Below, piece after piece: positions 52,190 to 59,406 of a stretch of DNA of 64,000 bases. The notes under the pieces were generated by a model. The model was given only the letters and a program-made list of their open reading frames with translations, was not told the DNA's origin and made no database searches. Made by a program: the position numbers and the translations under genes. Source of the stretch: an uncultured Bacillota bacterium. GTDB taxonomy: Bacteria > Bacillota > Clostridia > Christensenellales > QAND01. Where the stretch lies: assembly GCA_905188085.1 (NCBI GenBank), contig CAJJKN010000001.1, forward strand, positions 186,001 through 250,000. Reading direction: 5' to 3'. How positions within the stretch are numbered: the first letter of the stretch is position 1; the number at the start of each line of letters is the position of its first letter.

Positions 52190-52438
52190 TTGGTAGAAAT
52201 CACCGTTTGTGTGGGAAGTTCCTGCCATGTGAGAGGATCGTATGGCGTTGCGGAGGCGTTCAAAAAGGAAATTGCGGCGCGTGCGCTGGAAGATAAGGTG
52301 GCGCTGAAGGCGGACTTTTGCATGGGCGATTGCGTGAACGGCGTTTGCGTAAAAATCCAGGGGGAAAAGACAACGCATGTGACGCCCGAACAGGTACCGG
52401 CTATGATGGAGGAACAGGTACTGCCGCTGGTAAAATAA
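52190..52438 (+). CDS. Small thioredoxin-like [2Fe-2S] ferredoxin
   Basis: TTG start with GAGGGGAAA upstream; 82 residues. The fold matches the C-terminal half of NuoE: CVGSSC at 7-12 and CMGDC about 35 residues later are the four cluster ligands, with an extra cysteine in NGVC. Such free domains accompany sensory [FeFe] hydrogenases and probably pass electrons to or from them. 13 nt upstream of the HydS-like gene. Confidence 0.88.
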   Translation: MVEITVCVGSSCHVRGSYGVAEAFKKEIAARALEDKVALKADFCMGDCVNGVCVKIQGEKTTHVTPEQVPAMMEEQVLPLVK

Positions 52439-52451
52439 GGGAGGCGCATGA

Positions 52452-54149
52452 ATGGGACTGATCCAATTCCGGCCGGCAAACTGTAAAAGCTGTTATAAAT
52501 GTATCCGGCATTGCGCTGTGAAGGCCATTGCGTTTAAAAACGGGCAGGCAAGAGTGTTGGATAACGAATGTATCCTCTGCGGAAGATGCACCATGGTATG
52601 TCCGCAAAATGCCAAGCAGATAAAAAGCGATTTGCCCTTGGTAAAACAGGCATTGGAAGAAAAACAGAAGATGATCGTATCGCTGGCGCCCTCGTATGCT
52701 GCGGCGTACCCGGGGGTCAGCTTTGCTGTGCTTTCCGGGGCGCTGAAACGGCTTGGCTTTATGAAAGTGGAAGAGACGGCCATCGGCGCTACGGAAGTGA
52801 CGGCCGAATACGAGCGGCTGATGCGGGCCGGGAAGAAAAAGAATCTGATTTCCACATGCTGCCCGGCGATTGTGTCGCTGGTGGAAAAGCATTATCCGGA
52901 TTTGGTACAGTATTTGGCGCCGGTGGCATCGCCGGCAAGCGTGCATGCGCGCATGGCGCGGATCATGTATGGCGACAGGACAAGGGTGGTATTCATCGGC
53001 CCCTGCTTTGCCAAACACAGCGAAGTGAGCCCGCAAAAGGATCTGTTTGCCGCATTGACGTTTCAAGAACTGAACGCCTGGCTGGAAGAAGAGAACATTT
53101 TGCTGGATGAACCGGACGAAGAAGCAACGGAGATTCAGCAGACAAAGAGCAGAATCTACCCGATTTCCGGCGGGGTGATTGCCACGCTGGGCCCGGAAGT
53201 GCGGAAAAAATATCGCTGTTTATCCATAGACGGGCTGGAACGCTGTATGCAAACGCTGGATGCGATGCAGGCCCATGAACAGATAGCGGGCTATTTTTTG
53301 GAGATGTCTGCCTGCACGGGCTCATGCCTGGGCGGGCCGGGGATGAACCCGGGCTGTTTGCCGAGCGTATTGGCGCGCGAAGAAATGCTGGCCTGCGCAC
53401 GGCACAGAACGCGCGCGGCACAGCCGCTGACAGAGCATATCAAAGTGGACACCACAACCGTATATCGCAAAAGAGCGGTGGAGGCCGAGCAACCCAGCGA
53501 AGAGCAGATTCAGGAGATTTTGCATCAGCTGGGCAAATACAGCGAAAAAGACTGTTTGAACTGCGGCACATGCGGGTATTCAACATGCAGGGAAAAGGCC
53601 ATTGCCGTTTTTCAGGGGAAGGCGAACCTGTTTATGTGTTTGCCCTATTTGCGGGAACGGGCGGAATCCATGTCCAACGAAATATTGGCGTATACGCCGA
53701 ACGCGATTTTGCTGGTGGATCGGGACGAAACCGTGCTGGAAGCAAACCGCGCGGCCGGACAGCTGTTTAAAAATGCGCAAAAGCTAAAAGGGGTAAAGAT
53801 TGAACAGCTGTTGGAAAAAGAGCCGTTTGAAAGGGCCAAACAGGGCCAAGCGCCCGTGTTGGATTGCGCTTCGGAAACGGCGGACGGGCAGCATATCGTG
53901 GAACAGAGCGTGGTGCTGCTGCCAAACGGGGACAGCATCGTGCTGGTAAAAGACATTACACAGGAAGAGCAAAAGAAACGGGAATTGGAGCAGCTGCGGG
54001 AGGAAACGATAGAAACGGCGCAGCGCGTGATTGATAAGCAGATGCGTGTGGCACAGGAAATTGCCAGCCTTTTGGGAGAAACCACAGGGGAAACCAAAGT
54101 GGCACTGACAAAGCTTAAAAAATCCTTTGCCGGAGAGAACAACGCATGA
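52452..54149 (+). CDS. Sensory [FeFe] hydrogenase-like protein with PAS domain (HydS-like)
   Basis: 565 residues: two [4Fe-4S] motifs (Cys11/14/17/21 and Cys40/43/46/50); an H-cluster domain with diverged motifs STCCPA (134-139), GPCFAK (183-188) and MSACTGSCLGG (285-295); a four-cysteine Fes-type [4Fe-4S] motif (Cys368, 371, 374, 379); a PAS domain (about 405-515); and a helical tail. It lacks any kinase domain. This order matches the putatively sensory group of [FeFe] hydrogenases, thought to sense H2 or redox and signal through PAS. The next gene, a SpoIIE-type phosphatase, overlaps its stop and is the likely output. Confidence 0.9.
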   Translation: MGLIQFRPANCKSCYKCIRHCAVKAIAFKNGQARVLDNECILCGRCTMVCPQNAKQIKSDLPLVKQALEEKQKMIVSLAPSYAAAYPGVSFAVLSGALKRLGFMKVEETAIGATEVTAEYERLMRAGKKKNLISTCCPAIVSLVEKHYPDLVQYLAPVASPASVHARMARIMYGDRTRVVFIGPCFAKHSEVSPQKDLFAALTFQELNAWLEEENILLDEPDEEATEIQQTKSRIYPISGGVIATLGPEVRKKYRCLSIDGLERCMQTLDAMQAHEQIAGYFLEMSACTGSCLGGPGMNPGCLPSVLAREEMLACARHRTRAAQPLTEHIKVDTTTVYRKRAVEAEQPSEEQIQEILHQLGKYSEKDCLNCGTCGYSTCREKAIAVFQGKANLFMCLPYLRERAESMSNEILAYTPNAILLVDRDETVLEANRAAGQLFKNAQKLKGVKIEQLLEKEPFERAKQGQAPVLDCASETADGQHIVEQSVVLLPNGDSIVLVKDITQEEQKKRELEQLREETIETAQRVIDKQMRVAQEIASLLGETTGETKVALTKLKKSFAGENNA

Positions 54150-55315
54150 AGCTGTATTTTGAAACAAGCGCAGGCCATCTGCATAAACAGGGCGAAGAGC
54201 TGTGCGGGGACAAAATAGAAATCGTAAAGCGTGAGGACAAAACCTATCTGGTGTTGGCAGACGGGCTGGGAAGCGGCGTGAAGGCCAATATATTGGCATC
54301 GTTGACGAGCAAAATCGTTGCTACTATGTTTACCCAGGGGGCGGAATTGGAGGACGTGGTGGAGACCATTGCCTCTACACTGCCGGTATGCAGCGAAAGG
54401 AAATTGGCCTATTCCACCTTCACTTTTTTAGAGCTGGATGTAGAGGGAAACGCCTATCTGGTGGAATACGACAACCCGCCGATGCTGTGGCTGCGCCATG
54501 GTCGGGTGCTGGAGATTCCGTATGAAGAGCGGACCGTGGCAGGCAAACGCATTCGCCAGGCGCGGTTTGCTATTCAGGCGGAAGATGTGTTTGTGATGAT
54601 GAGCGACGGCGTGACCCATGCCGGGCTGGGCAATCTGTTGGCAATGGGCTGGAAGCGGGATAATGTGGCCCGCTATTTGCAGACGGCAAGCCAGCGGGAT
54701 TCTTCGCCGCGCACATTGCAGGCCCTGCTCTTGCAGGCGTGCAAAAGCCTGTATCAAGGGCAAATGCGGGATGATGCGAGCGTGTGCGTCTGCCGGGCCA
54801 GGATTCCCAGCCAAACCTGTGTGATGGTGGGCCCGCCGCAGGACCGCAGCGAGGACGAAGCGTTGGTGCAAAGGCTGCTGGCCTTTGACGGGCAAAAAGT
54901 GGTGTGCGGCGGCACAACGAGTAAAATCGTTTCCAGGGTGACGGGAAAAGAATTGGAAATACAGTTGGATTATATTTCGCCGGAGGTACCTCCTGTGGCA
55001 AAGCTGGAGGGGATAGACCTTGTGACGGAAGGCATTATCACCATGCAGCACGCTTTGGAACTGATTCGCGCCTATGCCCATGATGAACCGGGGCGCGACC
55101 AGGTGCTTTGCCAGGGGCGGGACGGCGCGCATCTTTTGGCGCAATGTCTGGTGCAAAACAGCACGAGCATTACGTTTATGGTGGGGCGTGCGCTAAACCC
55201 GGCGTATGACGTGCCGGGCATGCCGCTGGATCTTACGTTAAAGCTGCGCCTGGTGCGCGATATGGCAAAATGCCTGAGAGAACTGGACAAACAGGTGACG
55301 CTGGAATTTCATTGA
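54146..55315 (+). CDS. SpoIIE-type PP2C phosphatase fused to an uncharacterised C-terminal domain
   Basis: 389 residues. The first 200 form a SpoIIE/RsbU-type PP2C phosphatase (LADGLGSGVKA near 38-48, SDGVTHAG near 154, DDASVCVC near 210). The rest (about 215-389) has repeated strand-turn motifs (VVCGGTTSKIVSR) and a helical end and is not recognised. Start overlaps the HydS-like stop (ATGA), so the two are coupled. Such phosphatases usually reverse serine phosphorylation of anti-sigma-factor antagonists; no antagonist or sigma factor is nearby. Confidence 0.88.
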   Translation: MKLYFETSAGHLHKQGEELCGDKIEIVKREDKTYLVLADGLGSGVKANILASLTSKIVATMFTQGAELEDVVETIASTLPVCSERKLAYSTFTFLELDVEGNAYLVEYDNPPMLWLRHGRVLEIPYEERTVAGKRIRQARFAIQAEDVFVMMSDGVTHAGLGNLLAMGWKRDNVARYLQTASQRDSSPRTLQALLLQACKSLYQGQMRDDASVCVCRARIPSQTCVMVGPPQDRSEDEALVQRLLAFDGQKVVCGGTTSKIVSRVTGKELEIQLDYISPEVPPVAKLEGIDLVTEGIITMQHALELIRAYAHDEPGRDQVLCQGRDGAHLLAQCLVQNSTSITFMVGRALNPAYDVPGMPLDLTLKLRLVRDMAKCLRELDKQVTLEFH

Positions 55316-55331
55316 GAAAAGGGGAAACGGG

Positions 55332-56822
55332 ATGCCGTATTGTACAATTTCGTTAAAACTGCTGGCTCCCACGGCGCAGAAAACGCAGCTGCTCTCCCGG
55401 GCGATGGAAAGATACGACCGGGCGTATGAACAGCTGTTGGAAGCGCTGTTTCCCGAGATAGACGGAAAAATAAAGACGATGAGCAAAGGGGAAGTGGCAA
55501 AGCTGGTTTCCCCGGAAAAATTAAAAACGGTAGACAATTTAAACGTGCAGCCTTTTAAAGACGCGTTGAAAAGAGACGTAAGCAAAACGCTGATCTTATA
55601 CAGGGACAGGCTGCAAAAGGGGAGAAAGCAGAGATACCCGGCCAAAAAGCATTGGGAAGAGGCGCTGGAAAAGACCCTGCAATCCGGAGATTGTTTGTCT
55701 GCCAACACCTATGAACGGGTGTTGGAAAAAGGGGGGCGGCGGCAGCCGCTGTTGTTTTGCCGGTATAGCCATGTGCGAAACTATGCGCTTTTGAAAAACC
55801 CGGGCAACGGCAGATATTATGCAAAGCTGTATCTTTTAAGCGCGGATCAGGCGCTGCCGCAAAGGGAAAAACCGAAACAGCCGCTGGTGTATTTGGATGA
55901 CCATACGCCGTTAAAACACAGCAGGCGCCCGTGTTGTTATGTGCTTTGCCCGCTGCAAACCGGGGCTTGGCAGGCGCGGCATTTGCAAAAGCTGGAACAG
56001 GGCGAGGCGGTGGCCAAAAGCGCGGAGCTGGTAAACATAAAGGGAAAATTTTACCTGCATGTGCGCCTTTGGGTGGAACCAAACGAAACCGAACAGCCGA
56101 CAAAAATGCTGGGCGTGGCGCGCGGGATAGACCATGCGCTGTGCTATGCGCTGTGTAACGAAGAAGGCATTGTGCTGCGAACCGGCGTATTGGATGCGCC
56201 AAACGAGACAACGCAGCAGGAAAAGGAAAAAAGGCTGATGCGCGCTGTGTTTTCTTTGGCAGAGGAGCATAAAGCGCGCATTGTGCTGGCCAATTTGATT
56301 ACCAGAAACGACCGGCTGGATACGTTTGCACATCCGCAGCTGAGGGTAAATGAATACAACCGTATGGTGCAAAAGATTTGCTATCAAACGGAAATGCGCG
56401 GGATGGCGCCCGCGGTGGTTGTCAGCGCGAGAGGACTGTTTTTGCGATGCCCGCATTGCGGCATGGTGCATGCCGGCAACCGGATGGAACAATCTATCTT
56501 TTTGTGCGTGGCTTGCGGGCATATGGAGCAGCTGGAAACCGTGGGCGCGATTAACCTGGCGGAAAAACTGGTGCAATACAAAAGGAAAAAGCTGGATGTA
56601 TTTTATAAAATTCATCAAACAGAGGTCAGCTTTTCCATGGATCGGCTGGGATTTACCTATCAAACGGAAAATGACCCGCAGGCCAAACAGCGCTGTTTAA
56701 AAGCGCTGAAAACCTGGCTGGAGGATGAAAAACAGCCAAGCAGCAAAGGCAAAGAGGGCATGATACAAAAATTAAAGCATGCCCGGCCGCTTGAAAGTGC
56801 GCTGCGGTTTGTGGCACAATAG
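55332..56822 (+). CDS. TnpB-like protein lacking RuvC catalytic acids (candidate nuclease-dead, RNA-guided regulator)
   Basis: 496 residues. The N-terminus (ISLKLLAPTAQKTQLL) fits the TnpB wedge strand and helical domain; VNIKGKFYLHVRLWV precedes the RuvC core. RuvC-I reads LGVARGIDH, with Ala263 where TnpB has Asp; RuvC-II reads IVLANL, with Ala320 for Glu; and after the zinc ribbon (Cys373, 376, 392, 395) RuvC-III reads ETVGAINL, with Glu402 for Asp. DNA cleavage is therefore unlikely, while fold and zinc ribbon remain. An extra 85-residue tail follows. It starts 16 nt after the phosphatase stop behind AAAAGGGG, so it belongs to the HydS operon. No TnpA or element ends are seen. It may be a TldR-like repressor or a repurposed RNA-binding protein. 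Confidence 0.8.
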   Translation: MPYCTISLKLLAPTAQKTQLLSRAMERYDRAYEQLLEALFPEIDGKIKTMSKGEVAKLVSPEKLKTVDNLNVQPFKDALKRDVSKTLILYRDRLQKGRKQRYPAKKHWEEALEKTLQSGDCLSANTYERVLEKGGRRQPLLFCRYSHVRNYALLKNPGNGRYYAKLYLLSADQALPQREKPKQPLVYLDDHTPLKHSRRPCCYVLCPLQTGAWQARHLQKLEQGEAVAKSAELVNIKGKFYLHVRLWVEPNETEQPTKMLGVARGIDHALCYALCNEEGIVLRTGVLDAPNETTQQEKEKRLMRAVFSLAEEHKARIVLANLITRNDRLDTFAHPQLRVNEYNRMVQKICYQTEMRGMAPAVVVSARGLFLRCPHCGMVHAGNRMEQSIFLCVACGHMEQLETVGAINLAEKLVQYKRKKLDVFYKIHQTEVSFSMDRLGFTYQTENDPQAKQRCLKALKTWLEDEKQPSSKGKEGMIQKLKHARPLESALRFVAQ

Positions 56823-56924
56823 AAATGATGTTGCTGCCGCATCTGTTTTCTGCAAAGTCGGCGCAGCCGCTTTTGCGGGGCATTCTGTTGTACAGCTCCT
56901 TTGGGAGAAAGGGCAGCTATTGTG
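56823..56924 (+). ncRNA. Candidate structured RNA (omega/guide RNA-like) 3' of the TnpB-like gene
   Basis: About 100 nt between the stop codon and the terminator can fold into several stems: GCTGC (56832) with GCAGC (56864), and CTCC-TTT-GGGAG near 56897-56908 inside an AGCT...AGCT closure. TnpB and TldR proteins take guide RNAs from the 3' end of their own mRNA, so the position fits. No guide sequence or target can be fixed by eye. Confidence 0.35.
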
Positions 56925-56952
56925 AAGAGACCGGGTTTCGGTCTCTTTTTTT
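56925..56952 (+). terminator. Terminator of the HydS/TnpB-like operon
   Basis: AAGAGACCG (56925-56933) pairs with CGGTCTCTT (56939-56947), followed by TTTTT. Confidence 0.9.
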
Positions 56953-57116
56953 GCGCAGGTATGCGAATTTGCAAAGAGATGATATAATATAACAGATCCT
57001 TTTGATTTCCTGTTTTGTTTCCCGGTAAAACGGCAGAGTGTATGCTTGCATTTTTGAAGGCGCCGGTTTGAAAGACAAAATATAGAAACGAAAATAAAAA
57101 AATTCGGAGGGATGAG

Positions 57117-57428
57117 ATGAAAAGATTTCGGTTTGGATTTATTCAGATGCACGACGGGTTTGACCCGGAAAAGCAACACGCACAGTTTGCAAACGGCGAG
57201 GACAAAACCTACATCGTAGGGGTGGATAACCTGGAACAGGCATGCCGGGTGGCGCAAAAATGGGCAGAGGAAGACCTGGTGGATATGATTGAGCTGTGCG
57301 GCGCTTTTGGGGAAAAGGGCGCAGAGCAGGTAAACCGGGCGGCCGGGGATAAGCTGCCCATCGGCTATGCCGTGCACAGCCCCAGCCAGAATGCAAAATA
57401 TGAAGCCTTGTTTGGCAAACACGACTGA
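57117..57428 (+). CDS. DUF6506-family small protein
   Basis: 103 residues; GGAGG lies 6 nt before the ATG. The sequence (KRFRFGFIQMHDGFDP...; MIELCGAFGEKGAEQV) matches the small DUF6506 family as I remember it; its function is unknown. It is a compact alpha/beta protein with no membrane part, 49 nt upstream of a flavodoxin-like reductase gene and probably co-transcribed with it. Confidence 0.75.
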   Translation: MKRFRFGFIQMHDGFDPEKQHAQFANGEDKTYIVGVDNLEQACRVAQKWAEEDLVDMIELCGAFGEKGAEQVNRAAGDKLPIGYAVHSPSQNAKYEALFGKHD

Positions 57429-57477
57429 GAATCGATTTTACGGTTTGTTGGACAGCAAGCGAAATGGAGGAGAAAAA

Positions 57478-58095
57478 ATGAAAGTGGTATTGATCAACGG
57501 CAGCCCGCGCAAAAACGGATGTACGGCACGGGCGCTGCGCGAAGTGGAAACCCAGCTGCAAAAAAACGGCATTGAAACCGAATGGTTTCATGTGGGAAAC
57601 AAGCCGATTAGCGGCTGTATCGCGTGCGGGGCCTGTAAAAAGACGGGGCGCTGCGCGGTAAGCGACGATGTAAACCAATGCGCGGCACTGATTGCCGATG
57701 CAGACGGCCTTGTGGTGGGCAGCCCGGTGCACTATGCCGGGGCCTCCGGCGCAATTACGTCCTTTATGGATCGGCTGTTTTATTCGGCTTCCAAGCAGTT
57801 TCAGTTTAAGCCGGCCGCGGCGGTGGTTTCCTGCCGCAGAGGAGGGGCTAGCGCCACGTTTGACCAGCTGAATAAATATTTTACCATCAACAACATGCCC
57901 ATTGTATCCTCGCAATATTGGAACAGCGTACACGGAAACACGCCGGAAGAGGTAGAACAGGACTTGGAAGGGCTGCAAACCATGCGGACGCTGGGCAACA
58001 ATATGGCCTGGCTGATTCGCTGTATAGACCAGGCGAAGGACAAAGTGCCCTATCCCGAAAAGGAAACAAAGGTTTCCACAAACTTCATTCGATGA
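57478..58095 (+). CDS. Flavodoxin-fold NAD(P)H-dependent FMN reductase
   Basis: 205 residues. The FMN phosphate loop is INGSPRKNGCTARALRE, with the SGCIACGACKKTGRCAVSDDV cysteine segment common in iron-sulfur flavoproteins and SPVHYAGASGAITSFMDR near the isoalloxazine. The four cysteines of the CxxCxxC...C segment resemble those that hold a cluster in Isf-type proteins, so it may carry Fe-S or be a simple reductase. Start set by GGAGGAG. Terminator at 58103. Confidence 0.88.
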   Translation: MKVVLINGSPRKNGCTARALREVETQLQKNGIETEWFHVGNKPISGCIACGACKKTGRCAVSDDVNQCAALIADADGLVVGSPVHYAGASGAITSFMDRLFYSASKQFQFKPAAAVVSCRRGGASATFDQLNKYFTINNMPIVSSQYWNSVHGNTPEEVEQDLEGLQTMRTLGNNMAWLIRCIDQAKDKVPYPEKETKVSTNFIR

Positions 58096-58102
58096 GAAAA
58101 AG

Positions 58103-58124
58103 CCGGCGGAAACGCCGGTTTTTT
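58103..58124 (+). terminator. Rho-independent terminator
   Basis: CCGGCG (58103-58108) pairs with CGCCGG (58113-58118) over GAAA, with TTTTTT. Confidence 0.87.
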
Positions 58125-58321
58125 ATATGAAACAAAAAGAAAAGGCTTTACAAAGCGGCCTATACAAAACCGGCCACGGCTATGCCTATTGGAACGCTGG
58201 TTTGTAAAACCGATGTTTTATGGATTTGCCGGGGAAGGAGCGGCGCGGAAAGGGGGCATTGTGTTGGCGAAAGAGGCAGAAAAAATCCTCCGAAAAACGG
58301 AGGATTGGAGGAGAAAACGAA

Positions 58322-59215
58322 TTAAAAGTTTTTCAAAGCTTGGACACCGTCTTGATAACCCAGGGCCAGGCGCTTTGTAATGGTGTGCTGCGTCATATCA
58401 AACGAGCCGCTGCCCGGTGCACGCTCCAATGGTTGAGAGGGATAGATGTGCAAAATGGGCTTATCGCCGAAAAAGGAAAGGTCTGCCGGTTCCTTTTCAT
58501 GCAAATGAATGATGATAAGCTGATCCACCTCAACGGTGGACAGAGCCGCAGCCGGGCAGTTACTTGCATTGGCAACGGGATACAGCGGATCGTTGACGCC
58601 GCCATCGGCATACAAAAGCCCGTCGATTTCCACAGGCGGCAACACATGCGGCACGGCGCTGGAAGCTAAAATGATTTCCGGGACAAGCTCTTTCGGTTGC
58701 TTGGTTAAATCGAAATATACCGGGCAATGCGCTTCGATATCATACGCACATACGTATACCGGATAGCCAAGATTTGGCAGTAAATCCGCATTTGTGTTTT
58801 GCAAAATGATGGATTTATACAGTTCCAACATGGGGCGGCCCAGCCCTTTTTGATTGAGCAGGGTTAAAAAACCGCGCGCTTCGTTTCCCTCTACGGACTG
58901 CGGGGCTATGGCCTGCGCCAAATCGGAAGGGTGAAACAGCCTGTCTTTAAATTGCGCAGCCAGGGTAATTAAGGGCGAATTGGGCTTTGCATAAGTCAAA
59001 AGGGTAGAAAAGTTGGTCTGTTCCCAAAGAAGATAGGGCGCGATTGTGCCGCAGGTAAAAAGTAGCGCATTGAACGAGCCGATAGAGGTACCGGCTACGG
59101 CGCGTATGCGGGGCAGTAGCCCTTTTTCCTCCATGGCTTTATAAACACCGGCCTGATAGGCACCTTTGCTGCCGCCGCCGGAAAGAACCAAACCGATGGT
59201 GGGAGATTGCTCCAT
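58322..59215 (-). CDS. Patatin-like phospholipase / esterase
   Basis: Start at 59215 with AGGAGG 8 nt upstream; 297 residues. Oxyanion loop GGGSKG (13-18), nucleophile Ser44 in GTSIG, and the catalytic Asp204 in DGG, the Ser-Asp dyad of patatins. There is no signal peptide, so it acts in the cytoplasm, probably on membrane lipids. Bacterial homologues of the RssA/YlbK type are poorly characterised. Divergent from the CotH-type lipoprotein gene. Confidence 0.92.
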   Translation of the reverse strand: MEQSPTIGLVLSGGGSKGAYQAGVYKAMEEKGLLPRIRAVAGTSIGSFNALLFTCGTIAPYLLWEQTNFSTLLTYAKPNSPLITLAAQFKDRLFHPSDLAQAIAPQSVEGNEARGFLTLLNQKGLGRPMLELYKSIILQNTNADLLPNLGYPVYVCAYDIEAHCPVYFDLTKQPKELVPEIILASSAVPHVLPPVEIDGLLYADGGVNDPLYPVANASNCPAAALSTVEVDQLIIIHLHEKEPADLSFFGDKPILHIYPSQPLERAPGSGSFDMTQHTITKRLALGYQDGVQALKNF

Positions 59216-59406
59216 GGAAATGCCTCCTAATATACAGTTATTACTATCCTTATTATACAACATTAAAAAAACAGAGAAGAAAATTTTTAAAAAATCTCTT
59301 TTTGTCGGCGATTCGTACAACACTAGGTGGAAATTTGTCAAAAAATAAGATAGAATATAAAAATCAGGTTAACTGTAGTTACAATGGGAAAGCGGGGAGC
59401 GCGACG

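Noticed and set aside
55200..57000. IS605-type element ends or a TnpA gene around the TnpB-like gene
   Set aside because: No Y1 transposase frame and no evident element ends; the gene is flanked by operon spacing and a terminator.
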